Source: VSJD01 sp964617825 (GTDB lineage Bacteria; Verrucomicrobiota; Kiritimatiellia; JAAZAB01). From it: 64,000 bases of DNA. Below, piece after piece: positions 24,586-33,174 of this stretch. Each line of letters begins with the position of its first letter. Position 1 is the stretch's first letter. The notes below the pieces were generated by a model. It worked only from the letters and a program-made list of their open reading frames with translations, ran no database searches and was not told the DNA's origin. The translations under genes were made by a program, and so were the position numbers. The DNA lies in NCBI GenBank assembly GCA_964617825.1, contig CAZTWL010000014.1, forward strand, positions 26,062 through 90,061. The letters are read 5' to 3'.

Positions 24586-25185
24586 ATGACCATGTCCCTT
24601 GCCGTCATCATCCTGCTTGCTATAGTTGTTATTGCATTTTTGTACGTCATCGGCATTTACAACCGGCTGATCAGCCTTCGCAACCGCTTTAAAAATGCAT
24701 TTGCCCAGATTGATGTCCAGCTCAAACGCCGCTATGACCTGATCCCCAATCTGGTTGAAACTGCCAAGGGGTATATCAAGCATGAACGCGGCACATTGGA
24801 GGCCGTGACGGCGGCTCGCAATCAGGCTTCGGCCGCCGTGCAAAAGGCGGCCGCCAACCCGGCCGACGCCATCGCCATTCAGGGCCTGATGGGCGCGGAA
24901 GCCACCCTGACCGGCGCGCTCGGGCGGCTTTTTGCCGTTGTCGAGGCCTATCCTGACCTGAAGGCTAATCAAACCATGTCCCAGCTGATGGAGGAATTAA
25001 CCTCCACCGAGAACAAAGTTTCGTTCGCGCGCCAAGCCTATAACGATGTCGTCATGAGCTACAACATCGCACGCGAAACCTTTCCGGCCGTGATCGTAGC
25101 AAATTTATTCGGCTTCACACCGGCCCAGCTGTTTGAAATTAACGCCGCACAGGAGCGCGAAGCGCCGAAAGTGACTTTCTCCTGA
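24586..25185 (+). CDS. lemA: LemA family membrane protein
   Basis: LemA proteins are small single-span membrane proteins of unclear function, often encoded next to membrane proteases. The 199-residue product has one N-terminal helix (about residues 4-25, LAVIILLAIVVIAFLYVIGI) followed by the family signature NRLISLRNRFKNAFAQIDVQ and LKRRYDLIPNLVETAKGY, then helical coil sequence with FARQAYNDVVMSYN near the C-terminus. Its downstream partner is an M48 protease, the same pairing found in many bacteria, so the two probably act together. Confidence 0.9.
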   Translation: MTMSLAVIILLAIVVIAFLYVIGIYNRLISLRNRFKNAFAQIDVQLKRRYDLIPNLVETAKGYIKHERGTLEAVTAARNQASAAVQKAAANPADAIAIQGLMGAEATLTGALGRLFAVVEAYPDLKANQTMSQLMEELTSTENKVSFARQAYNDVVMSYNIARETFPAVIVANLFGFTPAQLFEINAAQEREAPKVTFS

Positions 25186-25188
25186 TAA

Positions 25189-25262
25189 ATTGCTGATTTT
25201 TGATTGCTGATTGTGGATTGCTGACGGTTGAACTCCTTCGGCCGGTTTTCAATCAACAATCA
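25189..25262 (+). repeat. Three 14-bp tandem repeats overlapping a 13-bp inverted repeat
   Basis: ATTGCTGA recurs at 25189, 25203 and 25217, exactly 14 bp apart. Overlapping the repeats, TGATTGTGGATTG (25208-25220) can pair 12 of 13 bases with CAATCAACAATCA (25250-25262). The element fills most of the lemA-protease gap. Confidence 0.6.
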
Positions 25263-25291
25263 TAAGTTAAAAAATCATAAATCAGAAAATC

Positions 25292-27238
25292 ATGGATTTC
25301 TTTGAGCATCAAGAAAAAGCGCGGCGCAAAACAACCCTCCTGGTGGGTTATTTTGTGCTGGCCATTGTCCTGATCATCGCCGCCATTTACGCCGTGTTTG
25401 CATGCGTTTTCCTGCCGACGCCGCCTCCCGGCGCTTCCGACTCGGCATTATCTATCGCCCAACACTGGTGGCGCGCCGATCTATTGATGTGGGTGGCCAC
25501 CATAACCATCGGCATCATCGGCCTGGGATCGATCTACAAGATTATTGCACTCTCCCAGGGCGGTGAAGCCGTAGCCCGCATGCTGGGCGCACGCCAGGTG
25601 CCAGCCACGGCAACGGACCTACAGGAGCGGCGGCTGTTGAACGTGGTCGAAGAAATCGCCCTGGCCTCCGGCGCACCAATTCCACGCGTGTTCGTGCTCG
25701 ACAATGAAAATAGCATCAACGCATTCGCCGCCGGCTTTTCGACTAAGGATGCCGTCATCGGTGTCACCAACGGATGCCTGACGCGCCTCACCCGGGATGA
25801 GCTGCAGGGCGTAATCGCGCATGAGTTCAGCCACATTCTCAACGGCGACATGCGCCTTAACCTGCGGCTTATGGGTTTGCTCAACGGCATTCTGATCATC
25901 GGGATAATTGGCTACTGGATTTTCCGCATCGCCACCAATAGCGGGCGCACAATAAGCGTGGGACGCAAGAAAGGTGGCAATCCGGTTGCGTTCATCCTGG
26001 TGGGGCTTGCCGTCATGGCCATCGGCTATATCGGCGTATTCTTCGGCAAGCTGATCAAGAGCGCAGTTTCGCGCCAACGCGAGTTTCTGGCGGATGCCGC
26101 TTCCGTTCAATTCACACGCAATCCGGACGGCCTATCCGGAGCGCTTAAAAAGATCGGCGGATTCGCGGCCGGCTCGCGTATCCGCAGTTCCAACGCCGAA
26201 GAGGCCAGTCATCTGTTTTTTGCCAACGGACTAGGCCGATCGTTCCTGAACCTGATGGCCACGCATCCGCCATTGGTCGAACGCATCCGGCGGATCGACC
26301 CCGCTTTCAACGGCGATTTTAGCGCCGTGAAGGTGGCGCCCGTAGCGGCTACCGCCGATGCCGGCGCAACGGCATCCGGCTTCGTTCAAACCAACGCCAG
26401 CAAATCTTCAACCATGCCCCTGCAATCGCGGGAAACTATTCGGAGCGTCGGCCATCCGCAAGCGGAAAATTTGACCTACGTCACCACCCTGCTCAACGCT
26501 TTGCCTGCAACCATCAAAGCCGCAGCCCGCGAGCAGGTCGGCGCACGCGCCTTGATTTACGGGCTACTGATCAGCGACGACGAATCAATCCGCAACGCCC
26601 AATTCCAGCACCTCGCCTTGAACGCCGAAACGGATGTCGCCGAACGGACCCGCAGCCTGGCGCCCGAGCTTATCGCTTTGCCGGCCGCAGCGCGCCTGCC
26701 GCTGACCGACATGGCCCTGACCGCCCTGCGCGCGCTGTCGCGCGCGCAAGTGGAAAACTTCCAGGATAACCTGCACGCCTTGATCACAGCCGACGCATCC
26801 ATTTCGCTTTTTGAATATATGCTGGAGCGCATGGTCGTTCGCCGCCTCGCCGGCCTTTACGAACGTCCGCAGCGGACGATTATCCAATATTACGATCTCA
26901 AGCCTCTGTTGCCGGCGGCCACGATCCTGCTCTCCACCCTGGCTTACTACGGACAACCGGAAGATGGCCTGGCAGCCGGCGCCTTCCAATCCGGCGCGGC
27001 GCGAATAAATTCGCGCCTGAGCTTGCTTCCACGGGCATCATGCGGGCTGGCCGCCGTGGACCAAGCACTGGCCACACTGAACACGGCCTCGCCCGCCATT
27101 AAAAAGATCATTCTGGATGCCTGCATCACTTGCGTCGCCGCCGATGGACGCACAACGGTAACCGAGGCCGAACTCCTGCGTGCTGTCGCCGACTCGCTGG
27201 ATTGCCCCATTCCGCCTTTTGTTCCGGATGCGGAATGA
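25292..27238 (+). CDS. M48 family membrane zinc metalloprotease with C-terminal TerB-like extension
   Basis: M48 (HtpX-type) proteases cleave misfolded or regulatory membrane proteins. Two N-terminal membrane helices (about 15-40 and 64-85) precede the catalytic domain: zinc motif HEFSH at residues 177-181, further helices at about 194-212 and 232-255, and the third zinc ligand Glu264 in SRQREFLADA. At 648 residues it is about twice the size of HtpX. The extra half is soluble and ends with CVAADGRTTVTEAELLRAVA, which looks like a TerB-type segment. It follows lemA after a repeat-rich gap. No good ribosome-binding site is seen before the ATG. Confidence 0.85.
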   Translation: MDFFEHQEKARRKTTLLVGYFVLAIVLIIAAIYAVFACVFLPTPPPGASDSALSIAQHWWRADLLMWVATITIGIIGLGSIYKIIALSQGGEAVARMLGARQVPATATDLQERRLLNVVEEIALASGAPIPRVFVLDNENSINAFAAGFSTKDAVIGVTNGCLTRLTRDELQGVIAHEFSHILNGDMRLNLRLMGLLNGILIIGIIGYWIFRIATNSGRTISVGRKKGGNPVAFILVGLAVMAIGYIGVFFGKLIKSAVSRQREFLADAASVQFTRNPDGLSGALKKIGGFAAGSRIRSSNAEEASHLFFANGLGRSFLNLMATHPPLVERIRRIDPAFNGDFSAVKVAPVAATADAGATASGFVQTNASKSSTMPLQSRETIRSVGHPQAENLTYVTTLLNALPATIKAAAREQVGARALIYGLLISDDESIRNAQFQHLALNAETDVAERTRSLAPELIALPAAARLPLTDMALTALRALSRAQVENFQDNLHALITADASISLFEYMLERMVVRRLAGLYERPQRTIIQYYDLKPLLPAATILLSTLAYYGQPEDGLAAGAFQSGAARINSRLSLLPRASCGLAAVDQALATLNTASPAIKKIILDACITCVAADGRTTVTEAELLRAVADSLDCPIPPFVPDAE

Positions 27239-27323
27239 AATATCATGTGTCTGGCATTCAGCGGGCGGAAGTACATGACTAATAAACCACGGCCGTCGGG
27301 CACGACCCATTCGGCATTACTGA

Positions 27324-28244
27324 ATGAACAACAAAACCAGAAGAATCTACGTCGCTCTTGCCGTTCTGCTCGCCCTCGTTTTCGGCGGATGGTGGATGAC
27401 GAACGGGCGCGCCCCGGACCTGGTCTGGACGGCAATTGACGTGAACGGCCTGCCCCAGCAGGGCGATGCCAACTTGCTGCAAATCAATCGCACCAACTAT
27501 TTCCTCATTGACACCGGCCACAAACTTTACGCGCCGCGCCTGATCCGCTTTCTTCAGGGCCAAGGGGTAAATCATCTCAACGCCGTTATTATCACCCATG
27601 GGCACAGCGATCATTACGGCGGGCTGATTCCCATTCTGCAAACTAACATTACCGTGGGGCGGGTCTATTTCAATCCCCCGGCTATGGAACTGGTAACTAA
27701 TGAACTGTTCGGGTGTTCACCGGCCGAGTTGGACGACATCCGGAGCGAACTGGCCCAACGCGGCATACCCATGACGCCGATGACCGATCGAACCTGCTGG
27801 TCTTTCGCCAATGGCATCACGCTGCGGGTGCTTTACATTTATGACGGACTGCACACACCCGTCGGCCGCACCGACATCAATGACACTTCGGCAATCATCA
27901 TGCTCACCCATCGCCACCTGAAATACTTGTTTGCCGGCGACCTGAACACAGCCCTGGGCCGTTATGTTACGGGCCTAAACGCAACGACACCGCTGCAGGC
28001 TGACATCCTGAAGGTCCCGCATCACGGAACGGAGGGGCTGGCCGGCAACGAATTTTTTGACGCTGTCCAACCGAGCGTAATGGTCGTTCCTTCACCAAAG
28101 GCTCTTTGGCTATCCGAACGCAGCCGTCGCGTTCGCCTGCGAGCGGAAACTTGCAAAACGTATGTCAACGGCGTGCATGGCGATATTGTAATCGAATCGC
28201 ATGGCTCATCGTATAGCATCACAAATCGTTTGGCAGGCAAGTGA
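27324..28244 (+). CDS. Membrane-anchored metallo-beta-lactamase-fold hydrolase, ComEC-domain-like
   Basis: The 306-residue product has an N-terminal anchor or signal (residues 7-23) and then a metallo-beta-lactamase fold: HGHSDHYGG, the two-metal motif, and later FAGDLN and KVPHHGTEGLAG. This arrangement matches the extracellular nuclease-like domain of the DNA-uptake protein ComEC, found here alone without the ComEC channel. Proteins of this kind may be exported nucleases or phosphodiesterases; the substrate is not predictable. It ends 4 bp before the convergent arnD stop. Confidence 0.75.
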   Translation: MNNKTRRIYVALAVLLALVFGGWWMTNGRAPDLVWTAIDVNGLPQQGDANLLQINRTNYFLIDTGHKLYAPRLIRFLQGQGVNHLNAVIITHGHSDHYGGLIPILQTNITVGRVYFNPPAMELVTNELFGCSPAELDDIRSELAQRGIPMTPMTDRTCWSFANGITLRVLYIYDGLHTPVGRTDINDTSAIIMLTHRHLKYLFAGDLNTALGRYVTGLNATTPLQADILKVPHHGTEGLAGNEFFDAVQPSVMVVPSPKALWLSERSRRVRLRAETCKTYVNGVHGDIVIESHGSSYSITNRLAGK

Positions 28245-28248
28245 TGCT

Positions 28249-29136
28249 CTACACCGTCTGCTGCACGGCGACCCAGCCTTCCCTGCCGGGAATGGTCCCC
28301 ATGGCGATGCGTCCATCAGGAACGGCCAAGGGAGGGGCAAGCAGAGCGCCTAACGGCGCAAACTCGTGGCCAAGCGCACGCGCCTTCTGCACAAACTGTT
28401 GGAACAGGTCCAAACAGGCGATGCCTTCGGCCTCGGCATGGATAGTCAGTATATTCGGGGCATCGGGTCGGAGTTGGGCAAGCAGGTAATCATTGTAGCG
28501 TCCGGCATCGATGCCGTTGCGACCGATCACCTCGTCATAGGTTGGCAGAGTGACCGGCACCTGAGGCTGGTTCATGCGAACGCCTGCGACCAGTGGGCGG
28601 AAGATCGTCTGTCCACGGCAGTCGCTGTTGAATGTGAAAGGGAAGCGCTCTTTTTCAAGCAAGGCCGCTTCCGTACAACGCCAGCCGGGCGCCGCCGAAC
28701 AGGTTGGTGGCGTGCCGACAACCGTGGTCATAAGGTCAACGCCCCGGCTCAATCCGGCACGGATAGCCTCCACCGACATGCGCTCGATTTGCGCCTGCCA
28801 GGTATAGTGGTCCCAAGCATGGAAACCCATTTCATGCCCGGCGCCGGCGGCCATGCGCAGGCAATCGCCCAGGCGCCGGCCGATGATCGTTCCCGGCCAG
28901 AGCGTACCCCGCAGCAGAATGTCCCAGCCGTAAAGTCCCGCGGCATTACTGCGAAGCATTTTCACCATAAAACGAGGGCGCACCAAGCGCCAGAGGTGGC
29001 GCCCCATATTGTCGGGCCCGACCGAAAAGAAAAATGTGGCACGGATCCCGTTAGCGACCAGCAGGTCACACAAGGCCGGCACGCCTTCGCGCGTGCCACG
29101 GAACGTATCAACATCAATGCGTAATCCTATTTTCAA
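28249..29136 (-). CDS. arnD: ArnD: 4-deoxy-4-formamido-L-arabinose-phosphoundecaprenol deformylase
   Basis: ArnD removes the formyl group from undecaprenyl-phosphate 4-formamido-arabinose at the inner membrane, making the donor for aminoarabinose addition to lipid A. The 295-residue product is very close to enterobacterial ArnD: GLRIDVDTFRGTREGVPAL, FSVGPDNMGRHLWRL, FHAWDHYTWQAQ (metal-site histidines), SDCRG and VTLPTYDEVIG. It starts at TTG (29136) behind a weak GTGAG and lies 15 nt after arnA, forming a two-gene unit. arnB, arnC and arnT are not in the window. Confidence 0.9.
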   Translation of the reverse strand: MKIGLRIDVDTFRGTREGVPALCDLLVANGIRATFFFSVGPDNMGRHLWRLVRPRFMVKMLRSNAAGLYGWDILLRGTLWPGTIIGRRLGDCLRMAAGAGHEMGFHAWDHYTWQAQIERMSVEAIRAGLSRGVDLMTTVVGTPPTCSAAPGWRCTEAALLEKERFPFTFNSDCRGQTIFRPLVAGVRMNQPQVPVTLPTYDEVIGRNGIDAGRYNDYLLAQLRPDAPNILTIHAEAEGIACLDLFQQFVQKARALGHEFAPLGALLAPPLAVPDGRIAMGTIPGREGWVAVQQTV

Positions 29137-29151
29137 GACCGCTCACTTTGT

Positions 29152-31149
29152 TCAGGCTTCGTCTTCGATGCCGAATTCGCCGCAAGCAACGGCTTCCTTG
29201 AGGAAGAAATCCAGGGTGGTATCCACCGATTTTTCGAGCGGGATCGAAGGCGTCCAGCCAAGCAGCTTTTGCGCCTTGCGAATGCTGGGCCGCCGATGCG
29301 CCACGTCCTGGTACCCGGCGCCATAATATCGGCCGCTTTCCATCTCCTGGATACCGGCAAACGGCGGAAACTTGTTCCGCAGGGGATGCTGTTTGAATTT
29401 ACGGATCAGGATCTCGGCCAATTCCTTGATACTGGCCTCATTGACCGGGTTGCCGATATTGAAAATCTGGCCATCGCATTTGCCACCCTCGTTTTCGATA
29501 ATCCGGAACAGGCCTTCAATGCCATCCTTAACGTCCGTGAAACACCGTTTCTGCGCACCGCCATCGATTAATCGAATGGGACTGCCTTCCACCAGATTAA
29601 GAATCAACTGGGTAATGGCGCGCGAGCTGCCGATGCGCGCCGAAGTCAGACTGTCCAGCCGCGGGCCAATCCAATTGAACGGACGGAAGAGCGTAAAGCG
29701 CAGATTTTCGTGCCGGCCGTAGGCCCAGATCACGCGGTCCAAGAGCTGCTTGGAGCAGGAATAAATCCAGCGCTCCATCCGGATGGGACCAACGATCAGG
29801 CGCGAATTGTCCTCTTCGAACTCCTCGTCATCGCACATGCCATAGACTTCCGAGGTCGAAGGGAATATGATGCGGCGGCCATACTTGGCGCAGTACCGCA
29901 CAATGCGCAGATTTTCCTCAAAGTCCAGGTTAAACACCCGTAATGGATTGCGCACGTATTCGATCGGCGTGGCAATGGCCACCAGCGGCAGAATGACATC
30001 GCACTTGCGCACGTGGTATTCGATCCACTCGCGCGAGATGGAAATATCGCCTTCGTCGTAATAAAAATCGGGACGTTTGAGCAGCCGCCCAATCTTGTCC
30101 GAGTGCAAATCCATGCCATGCACCACATAACGGCCGCTATCCAGCAACCGCTCGCTGAGGGCATTCCCAATAAACCCGTTTACCCCCAGGATCAGCACCG
30201 CAGTTTTGCGCTTGGCTTTGACCTGCCGCCGCGCACCCAGACGCGTACCCTTCGTCAATCCCAGGACGTTGGCAACCTGTGCCCCGGCCATCACAACGTC
30301 TTTTTCCGGCTGGGCCTGGTCAATCTGCACGACACCCTGACCACAGGCCACGGTCAAAGGATCGGTGGCCAGGACCGTACCGGGGACGTTGCTGGTCTTC
30401 GCTTTTTTGACTGTGGCCGCCCAGACCATCAGCTTGCGGTCGCCAATCCAGGTAAACGCGCCCGGATAAGGATGCGTCACGGCGCGTACCAGGTTGCAAA
30501 CATCCGTCGCGCTTTTGTTCCAGTCAATGACGCCATCATCCGGGGAACGACCGCCGAAATAAGTGGCCTTTGCATGGTCCTGCTTCGTACGCGGCGACTT
30601 ACCCTCGCGCACGAGCGGAAGGATCTCGTCCAGGAGACAAGTAGTCGCCGCGGTCATTTTGCCAAAAAGCGTCAAGGCGGTGTCGCCCTTGTCGATCGGC
30701 ACCTTGGTCTGGGCAACGATATCGCCATCGTCCGGGTGCGGGGTCATATAATGCAGGGTCACACCGGTTTCCTTTTCGCCGTTGATCAGAACCCAATTGG
30801 CCGGACATCGTCCGCGATACTTGGGCAGGAACGAACCATGCAGGTTGAGACAGCCCTGGGGCGGGATGTTCAGGATCACCGGTTTCACCATCTGACGGTA
30901 ATAAAACGAGAAGATTATATCCGGCTGCAGCGCCCTGATTTTTTCCGCCCAGATCGGATGGTTGATATCATCCGGCGCATAGACCGGGAGTCCGCGGGAC
31001 GCTGCAAACTCTGCAACCGAATGGAACCAGACCGTCTCGCCGGGACTGTCCTTGTGCGTAAAGACCGCCTGGACGTCAAATCCGTTCCGCAGCAGCGCAT
31101 CGAGTCCGGCGCAACCGATATCGTGATAGGCTAAAACAATGGCTTTCAT
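29152..31149 (-). CDS. arnA: ArnA: bifunctional UDP-glucuronate decarboxylase / UDP-Ara4N formyltransferase
   Basis: ArnA oxidatively decarboxylates UDP-glucuronate and formylates UDP-aminoarabinose for polymyxin-resistance modification of lipid A. The start at 31149 has GGAG 7 nt upstream and yields 665 residues, close to E. coli ArnA (660). The formyltransferase half (about 1-305) keeps Asn102, His104 and Asp140 (NLHGS, HPDDGD). The dehydrogenase half has the NAD motif GVNGFIGN, FPSTSEVYGM with the catalytic Ser-Glu, and YSCSKQLLDR. Both halves look active. It is followed directly by arnD. Confidence 0.93.
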   Translation of the reverse strand: MKAIVLAYHDIGCAGLDALLRNGFDVQAVFTHKDSPGETVWFHSVAEFAASRGLPVYAPDDINHPIWAEKIRALQPDIIFSFYYRQMVKPVILNIPPQGCLNLHGSFLPKYRGRCPANWVLINGEKETGVTLHYMTPHPDDGDIVAQTKVPIDKGDTALTLFGKMTAATTCLLDEILPLVREGKSPRTKQDHAKATYFGGRSPDDGVIDWNKSATDVCNLVRAVTHPYPGAFTWIGDRKLMVWAATVKKAKTSNVPGTVLATDPLTVACGQGVVQIDQAQPEKDVVMAGAQVANVLGLTKGTRLGARRQVKAKRKTAVLILGVNGFIGNALSERLLDSGRYVVHGMDLHSDKIGRLLKRPDFYYDEGDISISREWIEYHVRKCDVILPLVAIATPIEYVRNPLRVFNLDFEENLRIVRYCAKYGRRIIFPSTSEVYGMCDDEEFEEDNSRLIVGPIRMERWIYSCSKQLLDRVIWAYGRHENLRFTLFRPFNWIGPRLDSLTSARIGSSRAITQLILNLVEGSPIRLIDGGAQKRCFTDVKDGIEGLFRIIENEGGKCDGQIFNIGNPVNEASIKELAEILIRKFKQHPLRNKFPPFAGIQEMESGRYYGAGYQDVAHRRPSIRKAQKLLGWTPSIPLEKSVDTTLDFFLKEAVACGEFGIEDEA

Positions 31150-31373
31150 TAATGGCTCCATTCTGAATTGACGGCACAAAACGCGATTGACGATTAACTT
31201 AACCTTTCGATGCGCCTTCGACTGTGCTTATGACTTGCTCCGGAATAACCTTGGGCAGTGGACTGTTCTCCAGACCGCAGTCAAAGACCGCAGAGCTATC
31301 CATTCATGTTTTTACATGACTGGGTTAGGTTAAGCAAGCCGGCGGGAAAAAGCAAAAGTTATTTTTTGGTTTA

Positions 31374-32366
31374 TCAAATCACCACATCAACGCGGCGGCC
31401 GCACTGGCGGCAGGCACGGTTCACGATGCCGACGATGCGCGTATCATATCCCTGCCGGACAATCAACTCTGCGGCGCACTGCGGACAGAGAGTATTCTGC
31501 CCGACGCTCGTCAGCACATTGCCCATATAGACATAGTCCAGATCCTGCCTACAGCGGTTATAGGCGCGCTCAAGAACGGCGGGCGGCGTGGATGGCACGT
31601 CCATTTTGTAATCCGGATGGTAGGCGCTCAGATGGAGCGGCGATAGCCGGCCGAGGTTCGCGGCCATCCAAGCTGAGAGCCGGCCGATCTGCTCGTCGCT
31701 GTCATTCAACCCGGGGATCAGCAGGTTGGTAATCTCCACGTGACAGTTGGCCGCCACGGCTTGGCGCGCGAACCGGAGCACTGGCGCCAGCGCACCGCGG
31801 CATTGCTGTTTATAAAATGACTCTTCCATGCTCTTGATATCGATGTTGAGCGCATCGATATGCGGCAAAATTTCCGCTGCGGGCCTCTCCTCGACAAACC
31901 CGTTGGTTACCAACACATTAAATAGTCCCGCCACGCGCGCCTTCTGCGCACAATCCTGAACGAATTCGTAATTAATCAGCGGCTCGTTGTAGGTATAGGC
32001 AATGCCCGGCGAATTCTGATCCCGGGCTGCTTGGACAACATCCTCCGGCTGGAACGCTTGCGCGTGCGCATCGACCATCTGGGAAATCTGCCAGTTCTGG
32101 CAGAAGCGGCAGGCAAAGTTACAGCCCCAGCCACCGATACTGAAAATGGAACTGCCCGGATGAAAATGGAACAACGGCTTCTTTTCGATCGGATCGGTAT
32201 GCAGCGACGATATCCGCCCGTATCCCTCCGCCACCAGGCTGCCGGAAATTGCCCGCCGAATGCCGCATAAACCGGTTTTCTTTTCAGGAATGACGCAGTG
32301 ATGCGGACATAGCTCGCATTGAATTTCGCCATTTTCTTTTTTCCGCCAGAATGCCGCGCTCTTCAC
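31374..32366 (-). CDS. AmmeMemoRadiSam-system radical SAM enzyme (AmrS-like)
   Basis: This is a radical SAM enzyme of the PflA-related group that usually occurs with MEMO1 and AMMECR1 homologues; its substrate is unknown. Of 330 residues, the 4Fe-4S motif is CNFACRFC (Cys82, 86, 89). Four cysteines near the N-terminus (CELCPHHC, then GLCG) and a C-terminal zinc-ribbon-like CPQC / CRQC pair are typical of this family. It starts at GTG behind a strong GGAGG (7 nt). The MEMO1 and AMMECR1 partners are not nearby. An activase for a glycyl radical enzyme is less likely because the N-terminal cysteines match the AmmeMemoRadiSam type. Confidence 0.8.
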   Translation of the reverse strand: MKSAAFWRKKENGEIQCELCPHHCVIPEKKTGLCGIRRAISGSLVAEGYGRISSLHTDPIEKKPLFHFHPGSSIFSIGGWGCNFACRFCQNWQISQMVDAHAQAFQPEDVVQAARDQNSPGIAYTYNEPLINYEFVQDCAQKARVAGLFNVLVTNGFVEERPAAEILPHIDALNIDIKSMEESFYKQQCRGALAPVLRFARQAVAANCHVEITNLLIPGLNDSDEQIGRLSAWMAANLGRLSPLHLSAYHPDYKMDVPSTPPAVLERAYNRCRQDLDYVYMGNVLTSVGQNTLCPQCAAELIVRQGYDTRIVGIVNRACRQCGRRVDVVI

Positions 32367-32390
32367 GTTATGACCTCCATTATTATTTTA

Positions 32391-32402
32391 TTATGATCAT
32401 AA
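32391..32402. promoter_or_regulatory. Perfect 12-bp palindrome upstream of the radical SAM gene
   Basis: TTATGATCATAA is fully self-complementary and lies 25 bp before the GTG start, within AT-rich sequence that may contain the -10 region. This is where an operator would be expected. No regulator gene for it is in sight. Confidence 0.4.
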
Positions 32403-32546
32403 AAACCGCAAAATGCAATGGCATAATTTGAGCGAGCCCCGCCTTCTGGGAAGCGCAAAAAAACATTGACGTTTGAGCCTTAAATGGCCATGATAATTGG
32501 CGAAAAAGGGCTGTTCAGGTTCAACATGGCTTAAAGGAGCAAGGCG

Positions 32547-33173
32547 ATGAAACCCATTTCCCGCGCGGTAGTGTCGGTTGCAACCATCGGCGCATTACTG
32601 ATGCTGACCGGTTGTGCGATGTTCCGGGTAAAAGTGGAAGACAAGGATGTCAACAACCTGCCGGCCTATGATGCCACCTACGGGGCACAGGACCTGCGCA
32701 ACCTGAGCGAAAAGGTGGCCACGAGCATCGCCACGAGCGATTTCATTCGAAACCAGCCGGGCAATCTGATCATGATCATCTACGGCGTCCAGCCCCGCAC
32801 GACCACCTTTGTGGATACCCAAGCCATGACCGACCGCCTGCGCACGATCCTGATGCAGAAGAGCAACAACAAGATTCAGTTTGTCAATGAAAGCCGCCGC
32901 CAGGAATTGATGAAAGAACAGGGCTTTCAGGCCCAGAATGCCACCGACGATACGCGCACAGCCGTCGGCAAACAGCTGGGGGCCAAGTTCATGCTAACCG
33001 GCGCGCTCATCGAAATGCAGAAACAAACCGGCAAACAGGTCCGGGTGTCCAAGACAGAACTGGTTTATTACCAGTTGACCATCGAAATCACCGATCTCGA
33101 AACCGGAATCATCGCCTGGTCCACGCAGGAAGAATTCGCGCGCGCGGCCAGAGAGCCACTCATTGGATGGTAA
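32547..33173 (+). CDS. LpoB-like outer membrane lipoprotein (penicillin-binding protein activator family)
   Basis: LpoB activates the peptidoglycan synthase PBP1b from the outer membrane in E. coli. The 208-residue product has a lipoprotein signal (LLMLTGC, Cys23) and the fold sequence typical of the LpoB/YcfM family: ATSIATSDFI near residue 62, then DRLRTILMQK, KIQFVNESRRQELMKEQGFQ and GAKFMLTGALIEM. AAAGGAG lies 7 nt before the start. The next gene follows with 1 nt between. The family call is good; activation of a particular synthase is inference. Confidence 0.75.
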   Translation: MKPISRAVVSVATIGALLMLTGCAMFRVKVEDKDVNNLPAYDATYGAQDLRNLSEKVATSIATSDFIRNQPGNLIMIIYGVQPRTTTFVDTQAMTDRLRTILMQKSNNKIQFVNESRRQELMKEQGFQAQNATDDTRTAVGKQLGAKFMLTGALIEMQKQTGKQVRVSKTELVYYQLTIEITDLETGIIAWSTQEEFARAAREPLIGW

Positions 33174-33174
33174 C

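Noticed and set aside
30013..31134. 373-codon open frame on the plus strand
   Set aside because: Antisense to arnA, which is beyond doubt.
31180..31373. Small hairpin TCATGT/ACATGA and a direct repeat AGACCGCAG near 31,275-31,319, considered as a riboswitch or terminator
   Set aside because: The stem is only 6 bp, no T tract follows and no known riboswitch core was recognised.
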